DNA of 64,000 bases. It comes from Chloroherpetonaceae bacterium (GTDB lineage Bacteria > Bacteroidota > Chlorobiia > Chlorobiales > Thermochlorobacteraceae). Numbering within the stretch: the stretch's first letter is position 1; every line of letters begins with the position of its first letter. Shown here one piece after another: positions 8,154 through 17,776 of this stretch. The position numbers were made by a program, and so were the translations under genes. The notes under the pieces were generated by a model, which did no database searches, was not told the DNA's origin, and was given only the letters and a program-made list of their open reading frames with translations. The DNA lies in NCBI GenBank assembly GCA_033763895.1, contig JANRJQ010000007.1:1-64000 (forward strand), in the 5' to 3' direction.

Positions 8154-10184
8154 TTAACTTCTAAAAAAGATGACAAAGCAACCCACAACAGCAAGTAAAA
8201 GCAACCCAACATAGGCTTGAATTCGACCTGTTTGAAGTTTGCGAAGCAAAATTCCAAAAACCTGAACCATTGCACCCACAAAACTCACAAGCCCATCCAC
8301 AAAAATTCGATCAAATGCACCGTTAAAATTGGAAAATGACCGTCCAACATTCATAAGCCCATAAACAAACCCCCCATCCATAACCGTCTCGTTAAACCAA
8401 GTCATCATTTTGCTAAGCAACCGAAAAGGCGTTTCAAGGGCGTTGATTTTTTTCATATAAACCATAAATGCAATCAATAGCCCAATTAAAGCAAAAGAAA
8501 TTGAAATGATAACGGCTGTTCCGTGTGCGTGATGCGCCGCTTCTTCCAATTCGGATTGACGAGCAATAAACGCGGTATTTGAAGTTAGTCCTTCAGTTTC
8601 CGGAACAACGCGGACAGCAGTTTCAGGGGTTTTGATTAGAGATAAAAACCAACCATTATCGCCGGAGAGCGGATTGGGAGAAAAAACAAACCAAAAAGAG
8701 AGAAAGGCAAGTATGACCAAGGGAATTGTCATCACTAATCCAGATTCATGAATTCCGTGATGTGCTTCCCCTTCATGCCCGTGATGATGATCCACGGCTG
8801 ATACCGGTTTTTCAGAAGCCCTGTTTTCGCCAAAGAAGACCATAAACCACTGTCGCCCCATATAAAAGGGTGTGAGAAGCGCAGCCGCAAATCCAAGAAT
8901 CGGAACAATGAGAAATGCCCCTCCTTCAACATGAGCAAAACCAAGTGCACCGGCCAAAATGGCATCTTTACTTAAAAATCCGGTAAAAAGCGGCAGTCCA
9001 GAAAGGGCAAACAAGCAGATTGTGAATGTGATAAAAGTTACCGGCATTTTAGAACGCAAACCGCCCATATAGCGCATGTCCTGTTCATGATGCGACGCGT
9101 GAATCACCGAACCGGAGCCCAAAAAGAGACCCGCCTTAAAAAACGCATGCGTAACCAAATGAAAAAATGCAGGCGCAACAGATCCAACTCCCATACCCAT
9201 TACCATATAGCCAAGTTGAGAAAGGGTCGAATAGGCCAAAACACGTTTAATGTCATTTTGGTTAATGGCAATGGTTGCAGCGAAAAATGCCGTAACCGCG
9301 CCAATGACTGCAATAAATTGAAGGGCATCCGGGGTAAGAAACGCAAAAATCCGCGCAACAAAATAAACCCCAGCCGCAACCATTGTCGCAGCATGAATCA
9401 ATGCTGAAACCGGTGTCGGACCTTCCATTGCATCCGGAAGCCAAGTATGAAGTGGAAATTGCGCCGATTTTCCAACACAGCCCATAAAAAGTAAAAGTCC
9501 GGCCGCAGTGAGCCAACCATAAGAGAGCGACCACTTTCCTTCGGCCAACGCCTGAGTAATTTCTGAATAGCTAAAAGTATAGAATTGAGAATAGAGGATT
9601 AAAATTCCTAACCACATCCCGATATCACCCACGCGATTGAGCATAAAAGCCTTTTTCTGCGCTTGAGCGGCAGATTCCTTTTCAAAATAAAATCCAATGA
9701 GAAGATATGATGATACCCCAACAAGCTCCCAAAAGATGTAAATCGCAAAGAGATTATCAACCAATACAATCCCTAACATTGAAAAGGTAAATAGCCCGAG
9801 ATACCCAAAAAATCGCTCATATCTTACCTCTCCAGCCATATAGCCAATCGAAAAGAGGTGAACCAAAAAGCTGATTCCCGAAACCACTAAGAGCATTATA
9901 GCCGTGATGTTATCAATCAAAATTCCCATTTTGATTACCAACGGGCCAATAGGAGTTTGACCAAAACGAACCCAAGTAAACTCCCATTTTTGAAAATAGG
10001 ATGAATTAAATTCGCTCAAAACAGACATCGCGATGAACGCGGAAATCGCAAGTGTAACACCTAAAAAGGCTGTAGCAAGAAAATCACCTTTTCGGGGAAG
10101 ATGTTTCCCAAAAAAGATTTGGATAACAAATGAGATTAAAGGAAGTAAAAGTACGATAATGGCGTATGGTATGAGACTATCCAT
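8154..10184 (-). CDS. nuoL: NADH-quinone oxidoreductase subunit L
   Basis: 676 residues, the largest membrane subunit of complex I, with the C-terminal lateral helix and final anchor helix expected of NuoL. Conserved motifs are FWELVGVSSYLLIGFY (Glu153), GKSAQFPLHTWLPDAMEGPT (Lys239) and HAATMVAAGVY. A His-rich loop AVDHHHGHEGEAHHGIHE lies at about 464-480, and a second HH cluster precedes the lateral helix. It pumps protons as part of the membrane arm. Start and stop fit the tight operon spacing. Confidence 0.96.
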   Translation of the reverse strand: MDSLIPYAIIVLLLPLISFVIQIFFGKHLPRKGDFLATAFLGVTLAISAFIAMSVLSEFNSSYFQKWEFTWVRFGQTPIGPLVIKMGILIDNITAIMLLVVSGISFLVHLFSIGYMAGEVRYERFFGYLGLFTFSMLGIVLVDNLFAIYIFWELVGVSSYLLIGFYFEKESAAQAQKKAFMLNRVGDIGMWLGILILYSQFYTFSYSEITQALAEGKWSLSYGWLTAAGLLLFMGCVGKSAQFPLHTWLPDAMEGPTPVSALIHAATMVAAGVYFVARIFAFLTPDALQFIAVIGAVTAFFAATIAINQNDIKRVLAYSTLSQLGYMVMGMGVGSVAPAFFHLVTHAFFKAGLFLGSGSVIHASHHEQDMRYMGGLRSKMPVTFITFTICLFALSGLPLFTGFLSKDAILAGALGFAHVEGGAFLIVPILGFAAALLTPFYMGRQWFMVFFGENRASEKPVSAVDHHHGHEGEAHHGIHESGLVMTIPLVILAFLSFWFVFSPNPLSGDNGWFLSLIKTPETAVRVVPETEGLTSNTAFIARQSELEEAAHHAHGTAVIISISFALIGLLIAFMVYMKKINALETPFRLLSKMMTWFNETVMDGGFVYGLMNVGRSFSNFNGAFDRIFVDGLVSFVGAMVQVFGILLRKLQTGRIQAYVGLLLLAVVGCFVIFFRS

Positions 10185-10227
10185 TGTTAGGATTAAGTTA
10201 AAGTCTTATCTAAAGTTAAATTTTGAA

Positions 10228-10539
10228 TTATTCGCGCATCGTATCAATTTCGCTTAAGTCCACAGTCTTGAATGTTGCGTAAATGTTTAAGACAATAGCC
10301 AAAGCAATAGCTGCTTCTGCAGCTGCCAAAACAATCACAAACACACTGAACACCACGCCATTCATTGTTCCTGTGTACTTAGAAAACGCAATAAGATTGA
10401 GATTTGCGGCATTCAGAATTAACTCTACACCCATTAACACCACAACGGCGTTCTTACGGGTCATAATTCCGAACAAACCAAGCGAAAAAAGTATCGCAGA
10501 AAGCGTTAGGTAATGATTTAAACCGATTTCAGGTAACAT
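10228..10539 (-). CDS. nuoK: NADH-quinone oxidoreductase subunit K
   Basis: 103 residues, three membrane helices, typical NuoK. GVELILNAANLNL carries the conserved membrane glutamate and AAAEAAIALAIVLNIY the second one. A good ribosome site AAGGAG lies seven bases before the ATG. It is part of the proton path at the base of the membrane arm. Confidence 0.96.
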   Translation of the reverse strand: MLPEIGLNHYLTLSAILFSLGLFGIMTRKNAVVVLMGVELILNAANLNLIAFSKYTGTMNGVVFSVFVIVLAAAEAAIALAIVLNIYATFKTVDLSEIDTMRE

Positions 10540-10564
10540 TGAATCTCCTTTGAATTAATTTGAC

Positions 10565-11092
10565 TTAGTTTGCCTTTTCAGGTAGTTCTTTATGTGAAGC
10601 TCTTGCAATGTAGGCCGCTCCCAAAAGAGCGACGAGCAAAACAATCGAGACAATTTCAAACGGAAGGATGTAGTTGGTCATAAATTGGTATCCTAATGGC
10701 TCAACCACTGTGCCGGAAAGCAGAGTCGATGATTCTACCCATTTGACGCGGAAGAAAAATGTGTATAAAATAACGCCCAAAACAGAAAACATGACGATAA
10801 GACCGGGCACAAAATTGAAAACATCGGTTTTTAATTGGTCTTGGGTAATTTTATTGGTGAGCATCACACCAAAAAGAAGGAGAACTAATATACCGCCAAC
10901 ATAAACCACCACTTGTGTCACAGCAATAAAATCCGCACTGAGAAAAACGTACATCGCAGCAACGCCAAAAAGCGTGAATAAGAGTGAAAAGGCGGAATAG
11001 ATAATATTCCTCGAGAAAACCACCAAACTGGCAGAAATCACAATGATGGCGAAGAAGAGGTAAAAAATTGCTTGATAAGTAAAGTTTTGCAT
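10565..11092 (-). CDS. nuoJ: NADH-quinone oxidoreductase subunit J
   Basis: 175 residues with about five membrane helices; VTQVVVYVGGILVLLLFGVML is the conserved NuoJ helix 3 that contains the pi-bulge region in structurally known complexes. Located between nuoI and nuoK with short gaps. The C-terminus is a short cytoplasmic tail. Confidence 0.95.
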   Translation of the reverse strand: MQNFTYQAIFYLFFAIIVISASLVVFSRNIIYSAFSLLFTLFGVAAMYVFLSADFIAVTQVVVYVGGILVLLLFGVMLTNKITQDQLKTDVFNFVPGLIVMFSVLGVILYTFFFRVKWVESSTLLSGTVVEPLGYQFMTNYILPFEIVSIVLLVALLGAAYIARASHKELPEKAN

Positions 11093-11155
11093 GATCGTCA
11101 GTTATTCCTGAAAGATTTTCAAATTGAATATTTCCGATTATTCGGGCTTTGGAGT

Positions 11156-12166
11156 TTAATCTTCATTTTCAGCAGCTTTTTTTGCAGCAAGTTTTGCGGC
11201 CATCATCGGCGATATTTTTTTTGCCGGTGCGGCTTCTCCACCATCGCTTGGTTTGGATTCGCTCGTTGGTGCTGCTTCAGACTTTGGAGTGTCACCTGAT
11301 TCAGTAGCTTTTTTCGCAGCAAGTTTCGCGGCCATCATTGGTGAAAGTTTCTTTTCAGGAGCCGCATTTCCTTGAGAATCCGTAGCATTTGAAGTTGATG
11401 CAGAACCTTCTACAGGATCGGTGGCTTTTTTAGCGGCTGCCATTTTAGCAGCCATCATTGGCGGAAGTTTCTTAGCCGTCGATTCTGCAACAGGAGCCTC
11501 TTGAGTGGCTGCTTCAGAGGAAATCGGAGAATCCGACGACTTTGAAACGGGAGCAGCCTTCGGAGTTACCGCCGGCTTTGCTGGAGCAGCAGCTTTTTTT
11601 GCCGCTTGTTCAGCATCATAGGCAGTTAATTTGGCTTTTTTTGCTTCAGCCAATTCATTGGTCATTGTTCCGAAGTGGTAAATAAAATTACTTCGGTCAT
11701 ATTCAGAGAAATCATGAACAGGGGTCATTGTTAAGCACTCGGTCGGGCAAGGATAGGTACAAAGACCACAGTACATACACTTTGCCATATCAATATCAAA
11801 AACAGGCAACCACAGTTTCTTTTTTGTTCCATCTGAACAAAGCCCGAGTTCCTCAATATCATCAGGTGTAGCCTTAAAAGAATCAATTGTAATGCATTGA
11901 ACCGGGCAAGCACGGGCACACTGATTACAAGCTATACAGTCATCTCCGTCATTATGAAGCCGATACCTTGCAAATGATGGTGTAGGAATGGTTTCACTCG
12001 GATATTGGAGAGAAACAAGCCCACTTTGTTGAGCAAAGTAGTTATCTTCAGAAATACCCGCTTCTCCTTTTCGATTCGTGGCATTTGCGAAATGCTTAAG
12101 GGTAATTCCTAAACCTCCAATTACAGATGTTACGCCTCGAGAGAGGGTTTCAAAGTATCTGCTCAT
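11156..12166 (-). CDS. nuoI: NADH-quinone oxidoreductase subunit I with long repetitive C-terminal tail
   Basis: 336 residues, about twice the usual NuoI. The N-terminal ~180 residues are an ordinary ferredoxin-like subunit. Two Cys motifs, C77-C80-C83-C87 and C130-C133-C136-C140, bind the two [4Fe-4S] clusters passing electrons to NuoB. From about 185 on the chain is Ala/Lys/Ser/Pro-rich and low in complexity. It contains three near-identical blocks of the form K-K-[LI]-[PS]-P-M-M-A-A-K-[ML]-A-A-(A)-K-K-A, at about 232-248, 272-287 and 316-331, separated by Ser/Thr/Glu-rich linkers of about 25-30 residues. The tail is in frame and the stop is clean. It may bind a soluble partner where NuoEFG are missing. 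That role is inference. Confidence 0.95.
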   Translation of the reverse strand: MSRYFETLSRGVTSVIGGLGITLKHFANATNRKGEAGISEDNYFAQQSGLVSLQYPSETIPTPSFARYRLHNDGDDCIACNQCARACPVQCITIDSFKATPDDIEELGLCSDGTKKKLWLPVFDIDMAKCMYCGLCTYPCPTECLTMTPVHDFSEYDRSNFIYHFGTMTNELAEAKKAKLTAYDAEQAAKKAAAPAKPAVTPKAAPVSKSSDSPISSEAATQEAPVAESTAKKLPPMMAAKMAAAKKATDPVEGSASTSNATDSQGNAAPEKKLSPMMAAKLAAKKATESGDTPKSEAAPTSESKPSDGGEAAPAKKISPMMAAKLAAKKAAENED

Positions 12167-12237
12167 AAAAGTTGATTAAAAGTTATTGAGTAATAAATTT
12201 CTAAAATGAACTTTTCCGATTCTGTTTTTAATTGCTT

Positions 12238-13362
12238 TTATCCTCTGACATAAAGTTCCCAAACCGCTGTACCGATAAAGGCAAGGAACCCGAAAGGAAC
12301 CAAAACACGCCAACAGAGATACATTAATTGATCAACACGAAAACGAGGTAATGTCCATCGAACCCACATCATCACAAAAATCCAGAAAAAAGCCTTAAAA
12401 ATAATCCAAAAAACGCCCCATATCGGGCCATTTGTTAATGCATTAAGTTCAAGCCCAGCAATATTCGGGAGTGGTGAATTCCATCCACCCAAAAAGAGCA
12501 CGCAAATCGTTACACTTGTCATAAACATGCTTGCATACTCTGCCAAAAAAATCATCGCAAATTTCATTCCGCCATATTCCGTGAAGTATCCTGAAACCAA
12601 TTCAGATTCTGCTTCAGGGATGTCGAATGGTGCACGGTTACACTCTGCAAGTGACGCAATAAAAAGTATAATCATTGCAACCCAAGCGAAAGGCGATTGA
12701 AATATGGCAAAGTGAACGATTCCCAATGGACCAGATTGAGAAGTTGTAATGCCTTGCATTGAGAGCGTTCCCGCCATCATCACGCCGCATAAAATGGCTA
12801 TTGCTGCAGGAATTTCATAACTCACAACTTGTGCCACACTTCGTACAGCGCCGAATAGCGACCATTTGTTATTTGAACCCCACCCGCATGCCAATATTCC
12901 AACCACCTCAACAGAAACAATCGAAACCGCATAAAAAACACCTACATTCAAATCTGCTGCAATGAACTCACTGCTAAAAGGGAGAACCGCATAAGCAGAA
13001 AAAGCCCCAACAAAAACGACCAAAGGTCCCAAGACAAATAAAGTCCTATCGGCCGCTGTTGGCAGAATATCTTCCTTTTGAATCAACTTTAAAATATCGG
13101 CGATTGTTTGTAACAATCCCCACTTACCGGTTTCATTCGGTCCAATCCGGTCTTGCATAAAAGCTGACACTTTTCTCTCTCCATAAACCCCGGCGTAGAG
13201 TGCATAAACGGCAATAAAAACGAGAGGTATTGCCGGTATGGCGATAAGCCCAAGAAAACTTAAGGAAACACCGGAAATTTCTAAATTTTCCAAAGCCTTA
13301 ACCCAAGTATTTTGGGTGTTTGCGAGTGCTGGCGCGCTATCTAAAATGTAAAGTGAATTCAT
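12238..13362 (-). CDS. nuoH: NADH-quinone oxidoreductase subunit H
   Basis: 374 residues, eight or nine membrane helices. NuoH joins the peripheral arm to the membrane arm and lines the quinone channel. Signature loops are present: [20 protein letters not shown] near the first cytoplasmic loop and [31 protein letters not shown] in the acidic quinone-site loop. Start at 13362 leaves 30 bases after nuoD. Confidence 0.96.
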   Translation of the reverse strand: MNSLYILDSAPALANTQNTWVKALENLEISGVSLSFLGLIAIPAIPLVFIAVYALYAGVYGERKVSAFMQDRIGPNETGKWGLLQTIADILKLIQKEDILPTAADRTLFVLGPLVVFVGAFSAYAVLPFSSEFIAADLNVGVFYAVSIVSVEVVGILACGWGSNNKWSLFGAVRSVAQVVSYEIPAAIAILCGVMMAGTLSMQGITTSQSGPLGIVHFAIFQSPFAWVAMIILFIASLAECNRAPFDIPEAESELVSGYFTEYGGMKFAMIFLAEYASMFMTSVTICVLFLGGWNSPLPNIAGLELNALTNGPIWGVFWIIFKAFFWIFVMMWVRWTLPRFRVDQLMYLCWRVLVPFGFLAFIGTAVWELYVRG

Positions 13363-13392
13363 CGGTATTTGTAAAAATTACAGTCTATTTGG

Positions 13393-14598
13393 TTAGCGAT
13401 CGATATCTCCTAAAACAATATCAACACTGCCTAAAATGGCAACCACATCCGAAATCAAATTTCCTTGTGCAAGTTCAGGGAAAACAGAAAGATTAGTAAA
13501 ACTGGCGGCACGCGCTTTGCATCGGTAAGGTTTTGTATTCTTACCATCAGAAACAATATAATATCCCATTTCACCGCGAGGATTTTCCGCTCGAGCATAC
13601 ACTTCGCCTTCAGGTGGTTTCACACGCTTTGGAACTGCGGCTTGCGGATCAAAAACCGGAACTTCGGGCATTTTATCCAAGCATTGTTCAATAATGTTCA
13701 CACTTTCATGTAATTCCTTGCAACGAACCAAATGACGTGAGTAACAATCACCAATGATTCCATCCGTCTCTTTTGGATTAGGGGTAATAATTTTGAAATC
13801 AAGTTCTGGATAAACGGAATAAGGATCATTTTTTCTTAAATCCCATTCTACCCCAGAACCGCGAAGCATTGGACCGGAACAGCCATAATTAATCGCTACA
13901 TTCGCCGGTAGATTACCGATATTTTGAGTTCTTTTGATGAAAAGTTCATTTTCAGTAAGAAGTGAATAAAGTTCATTGATCTGTGGACGATAATACTTGA
14001 CAAATTCACCAACACGCTCTTTAAATTTTTTCGGAAAATCGTGGGAAACACCGCCAACCCAAATGTAATTGTAAAGCATTCTTGCCCCGCAAAGCCATTC
14101 AAGAAGGTTTAGGATGTGCTCCCGGTCTCTCATTGCATGTAGAAACGGAGTAAATGCACCAATATCAAGACCGTAGGTTGTAATACCAATAATGTGAGAT
14201 GCAATTCGATTTAATTCCCCAACAATGACTCTCATAAATTCCACTCGGCGTGGCACTTCAATATTCAAGAGCTTTTCAACCCCTAAACATAAAGCCCATT
14301 CATTATTCATAGCTGCTAAATAGTCCATTCGATCGGTATAGGGAAGAATCTGGGGGTAATCAAGGGCTTCAGCGTGCTTTTCAAAACAGCGATGTAAGTA
14401 TCCCATATGAGGTGTGGCTCTTACGACCACTTCCCCGTCAGTTACAAGTTCAATTCTCAGAACACCGTGAGTTGAAGGATGCTGAGGACCCATATTGAGA
14501 GTCATCAGGTCTGTATCAATTTCTTTTTCAAGTGTATAATTATTCAGTCCGGTTTGAGTTAAACGAACTGCGGCGTTGCCATTGAGGACTTCTGCCAT
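13393..14598 (-). CDS. nuoD: NADH-quinone oxidoreductase subunit D
   Basis: 401 residues, full length for the 49-kDa subunit related to the [NiFe]-hydrogenase large subunit. [15 protein letters not shown] provides the quinone-site histidine loop, [14 protein letters not shown] and [11 protein letters not shown] are conserved, and the chain ends [10 protein letters not shown] as in other NuoD proteins. nuoC and nuoD are separate genes here (77-base gap), unlike the fused gene of enterobacteria. Confidence 0.97.
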   Translation of the reverse strand: MAEVLNGNAAVRLTQTGLNNYTLEKEIDTDLMTLNMGPQHPSTHGVLRIELVTDGEVVVRATPHMGYLHRCFEKHAEALDYPQILPYTDRMDYLAAMNNEWALCLGVEKLLNIEVPRRVEFMRVIVGELNRIASHIIGITTYGLDIGAFTPFLHAMRDREHILNLLEWLCGARMLYNYIWVGGVSHDFPKKFKERVGEFVKYYRPQINELYSLLTENELFIKRTQNIGNLPANVAINYGCSGPMLRGSGVEWDLRKNDPYSVYPELDFKIITPNPKETDGIIGDCYSRHLVRCKELHESVNIIEQCLDKMPEVPVFDPQAAVPKRVKPPEGEVYARAENPRGEMGYYIVSDGKNTKPYRCKARAASFTNLSVFPELAQGNLISDVVAILGSVDIVLGDIDR

Positions 14599-14675
14599 AA
14601 ATGCTCTTCAAATTTAATGATTCAAACAATAAGCCAAACTGCAATACAAATGGATAACTACAATTCCATCACCAA

Positions 14676-15179
14676 TCAAAATGGAACTTTGATTCCGTGA
14701 TACGTTTCTTGTGTTTTATAATCTTTTCTGAGAGGATGACCTTCCCAATCATCCGGGCAAAGAATTCTGCGAAGGTCGGGGTGAGCAGTATATTCGATTC
14801 CTAACAAATCAAAAGCTTCTCTCTCATGCCATTCAGCCGTTTTCCAAATTTCAGCAACGGAAGGAATTTTCGGGTTATCGTAAGGTACAATAACCTTGAC
14901 GGTAATTTTGTGATAATGAATTCCTAACGATTGAAAATTATAAATCGAAGAAAGTTGTGATTCCTTCGCACCCAAATCTACTCCTGTAATGCAGGAGAGA
15001 TAGTTGAATTGTAATCGAGAGTCTTCACGCATGAAGTAGGCAATGGCTTGCCAAGCGTCAACATCTTTGACAACAAAGAAAGGCATTGTCGGATTCATGT
15101 TGAGAGCAGAAATCGCACCTGAAAACTCTTTATCAATAATCGCGTGAATTTCCGCCGGTGATAATAAGGTTTGTGACAT
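14676..15179 (-). CDS. nuoC: NADH-quinone oxidoreductase subunit C
   Basis: 167 residues. The C-terminal [20 protein letters not shown] and [17 protein letters not shown] are the family signature of the 30-kDa subunit, which packs against NuoB and NuoD in the connecting module. It starts 15 bases after nuoB. Confidence 0.96.
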   Translation of the reverse strand: MSQTLLSPAEIHAIIDKEFSGAISALNMNPTMPFFVVKDVDAWQAIAYFMREDSRLQFNYLSCITGVDLGAKESQLSSIYNFQSLGIHYHKITVKVIVPYDNPKIPSVAEIWKTAEWHEREAFDLLGIEYTAHPDLRRILCPDDWEGHPLRKDYKTQETYHGIKVPF

Positions 15180-15194
15180 TGAATGTACATTGGT

Positions 15195-15806
15195 TTATGT
15201 TGCAGAAGGTTCAGCGACGGGTTGTTTCGATATTTTCGTTTTTTTCATTCCTTCTAAATAATCTTGAATTACGACTTCAGCCTTATCTGATTTCGCATTT
15301 AATCGCTTTTTCAAGTCAATGCGAGACTCACCAAATTTTTCTTCCCTTACCAACTCTTGAATCTTCATCAATCCACCGATCAAAGCTTCAGGACGCGGAG
15401 GACATCCCGGAACATAAACATCAACAGGAACGATTCGATCAACGCCTTTAACGACATGATAACCGTGTTCCCAATATGGTCCACCACAATTGGCGCAACT
15501 TCCCATTGATATGACATATCTGGGTTCCGGCATTTGCTCGTATAGTCGGCGAATTCGATCTGCCATTTTGAATGTAACTGTACCCGCAACAATCATCACA
15601 TCACTTTGTCTTGGTGAAGTTCTTGGAAAAATTCCGAACCTTTCCAAGTCATAATTCGAAGCATTGGTGGCCATCATTTCAATGGCGCAACAAGCCAACC
15701 CAAATCCCATCGGCCAAAGAGATGATAAGCGAGCCCAATTTAAAAGGTCTTCGGCTTTACTGATGATTACGCCACCTTTTTCAAATTTTTGATCTAAAAG
15801 ACTCAT
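15195..15806 (-). CDS. nuoB: NADH-quinone oxidoreductase subunit B
   Basis: 203 residues. The four ligands of cluster N2 are present: Cys39-Cys40 in [11 protein letters not shown], Cys104 in GSCANCGG and Cys135 in [10 protein letters not shown]2 is the last cluster before quinone. The ~40-residue C-terminus after the core is Lys-rich, longer than the minimal family form. Start is 20 bases after nuoA. Confidence 0.97.
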   Translation of the reverse strand: MSLLDQKFEKGGVIISKAEDLLNWARLSSLWPMGFGLACCAIEMMATNASNYDLERFGIFPRTSPRQSDVMIVAGTVTFKMADRIRRLYEQMPEPRYVISMGSCANCGGPYWEHGYHVVKGVDRIVPVDVYVPGCPPRPEALIGGLMKIQELVREEKFGESRIDLKKRLNAKSDKAEVVIQDYLEGMKKTKISKQPVAEPSAT

Positions 15807-15826
15807 CGTACGATACTTGTTAATGT

Positions 15827-16288
15827 TTAAGAAACAGTTTCTTCTTTTGCAGAAGATGTTTGATACTTTGAAGGCTTTTCAAACACTTTAGTTGGCATCT
15901 TAACTTCATTGGGATTTGGCACAACCCAATCTAAATCACCCTTAACCCAAGCATAGGCAAGACCTACTCCGAGAATAACTAAAAAAACAAGTGCTTCAAT
16001 CAAGGCAAAAGTTCCTAATTCCTTGAATACAGTTGCCCAAGGAAACAAGAAAATGGTTTCTACATCAAAAATGATAAAGATGAGTGCAATAACATAAAAG
16101 CGAATGTTGAACTGAATCCAAGCGTTTCCTTTTGGTTCCTCGCCACATTCGTAAGTTGTGAGCTTTTCAGGGTTGGGACGGTGTGGGCGAATAAATCTTG
16201 AGGTAATAAAGCCTAAGGCGACAAATACCACACCAAAAGCTAAGAAGAGAAATACTTTACCAAATTCAGACACCGCTAATTCAGGCAT
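15827..16288 (-). CDS. nuoA: NADH-quinone oxidoreductase subunit A
   Basis: 153 residues, three membrane helices; [20 protein letters not shown] is the conserved loop facing the quinone channel, and [15 protein letters not shown] the second helix. First gene of the operon. It diverges from ruvX across 267 bases, which must hold the nuo promoter; I could not fix a convincing promoter there. The C-terminal 25 residues form a soluble tail. Confidence 0.95.
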   Translation of the reverse strand: MPELAVSEFGKVFLFLAFGVVFVALGFITSRFIRPHRPNPEKLTTYECGEEPKGNAWIQFNIRFYVIALIFIIFDVETIFLFPWATVFKELGTFALIEALVFLVILGVGLAYAWVKGDLDWVVPNPNEVKMPTKVFEKPSKYQTSSAKEETVS

Positions 16289-16555
16289 TGTAAATGTAGT
16301 TTATCACTGCAAAATAATAGATTTTGCAGATGTTGGTTATACAACTGAAACTGATTAATCTTGGAACTGCTAAGACTGGAAGACGCGAAGATAAAAGAAA
16401 AATTGAAATAATAACCAAAAATTCTAAAATCTGGCGAGCGCCTTTAGTACAACTGTATTATATAACCCACAAGCCATTAAAAAAATTCATAACAATAACA
16501 TTTTTTTTACCAAACATGATAAATTCAGGTTAGCTTTCTATTTCAAAATTCTAAA

Positions 16556-16975
16556 ATGAAGAAACGAATCATCGCGATAGACTATGGTACCAAGCGAATA
16601 GGGCTTGCAACTACAGACCTTCTCGGTCTATTTGCCACACCAGTAGGGACTTTTAATGAAAATGATCTTTGGAAAGAATTAGATAAACTCAATCAAGATG
16701 GTGGGATTGATTTAATTTTACTTGGCTACCCATTTAATGGGGATGGAACAAAAAATAAAGTTACCATTCTCGTCGAAAAATTTGAATCGAGATTGTCAGA
16801 ACATTGTGTAGGGCTGCCAGTGAGAAGAATCCCGGAACATAGTTCAACCAAAGAAGCCAACGAATTTCTTATTCAAATGGGATATTCCCCTGAAAAAAGA
16901 AAGAAAGAATCGGGAAAACTGGATCAAACCGTCGCCGCTTTGATGCTTCAGAGATATCTCAACTATGGGAAATAA
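16556..16975 (+). CDS. ruvX: Putative pre-16S rRNA nuclease (YqgF/RuvX family)
   Basis: 139 residues, standard length for this RNase H-like fold. AIDYGTKRIGLA gives the first catalytic Asp, LLGYPFNGDG the second strand, RRIPEHSSTKEA the Glu strand and KLDQTVAALMLQRYL the last Asp. The family trims the 5' end of 16S rRNA; older annotation calls it Holliday junction resolvase-like. The gene is single and ends in a bidirectional-looking terminator shared with the cox gene. Confidence 0.9.
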   Translation: MKKRIIAIDYGTKRIGLATTDLLGLFATPVGTFNENDLWKELDKLNQDGGIDLILLGYPFNGDGTKNKVTILVEKFESRLSEHCVGLPVRRIPEHSSTKEANEFLIQMGYSPEKRKKESGKLDQTVAALMLQRYLNYGK

Positions 16976-16979
16976 AAAA

Positions 16980-17000
16980 AAAGCCCGGAATCCGGGCTTT
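16980..17000. terminator. Symmetric terminator between ruvX and coxC
   Basis: Perfect 10-bp stem AAAGCCCGGA/TCCGGGCTTT with a one-base centre (so about 8 bp with a 5-base loop), A-run on the left and T on the right arm. It lies between convergent genes and can serve both strands. Confidence 0.85.
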
Positions 17001-17030
17001 CAAACACTGAATTAAAAATTCATAAACTTC

Positions 17031-17729
17031 TTATCCAATCAAGTAAAGCAAAGGAAACAAGTAAATCCAAATTAAATCAACGAGATGCCAATAAAGACCG
17101 GCCAATTCAACCGGTGTATAATATTCACTCGAGAATTCTCCTCTTAAAAGCCGAATCAAAATCCACGATATCACGCCAATTCCGGCAAGCACATGAATCC
17201 CGTGAATACCAGTCATTGCAAAGTATATACTGAAAAAAATGTGAGGATTAGAGCCAACAATTGGGCCATCGCTTCCGTCATAATTGAAGAAATGACCGGG
17301 CAGCATTCCCACATGAATTTTATGAGAATATTCAAAATACTTAATCACCAAGAAAACAAATGCACAGGCAAGTGTAACGCCCAAAAGAATTGCTGCTTGC
17401 TTTTTGTCATTCAATTGAATACTTCGGATAGCAAGAGCAATCGTAACTGAACTTGAAATGAGAACAATGGTATTAATCGCACCCATCTTCCAATCAAGCA
17501 TAGTGTGTGCACTCTTAAACATCTCTGGGTGGGTAGAATTGTAAACTGCATAAGCACAGAAAAGCCCACCAAAAAGTAAGACTTCTGTTAACAAAAACAA
17601 CCACATCCCCATTTTAGCCGCATCGAACTGCTGCTCTGTATCGGTAAAGTGATGTTGTAAATTTTTTGGATGTGAATGATGTGCTTCTTTATCCGTGTTG
17701 ACTAAAATGCCGCTTGCGACTTCGCTCAT
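17031..17729 (-). CDS. coxC: Haem-copper oxidase subunit III
   Basis: 232 residues with seven predicted helices. MGMWLFLLTEVLLFGGLFCAYAVY, IKYFEYSHKI and MTGIHGIHVLAGI, YWHLVDLIWIYLFPLLYL are typical of subunit III of cytochrome c/quinol oxidases, which stabilises the catalytic subunit. A His-rich N-terminus (HHSHPKNLQHHF) precedes helix 1. No subunit I or II gene lies beside it in this window. The downstream gene is unrelated, so either the other subunits precede elsewhere or the locus was rearranged. Confidence 0.92.
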   Translation of the reverse strand: MSEVASGILVNTDKEAHHSHPKNLQHHFTDTEQQFDAAKMGMWLFLLTEVLLFGGLFCAYAVYNSTHPEMFKSAHTMLDWKMGAINTIVLISSSVTIALAIRSIQLNDKKQAAILLGVTLACAFVFLVIKYFEYSHKIHVGMLPGHFFNYDGSDGPIVGSNPHIFFSIYFAMTGIHGIHVLAGIGVISWILIRLLRGEFSSEYYTPVELAGLYWHLVDLIWIYLFPLLYLIG

Positions 17730-17776
17730 ACTTCTTTTTTACTGATTTGTTAAGACTTACCGTTCTTTAATTGAAC

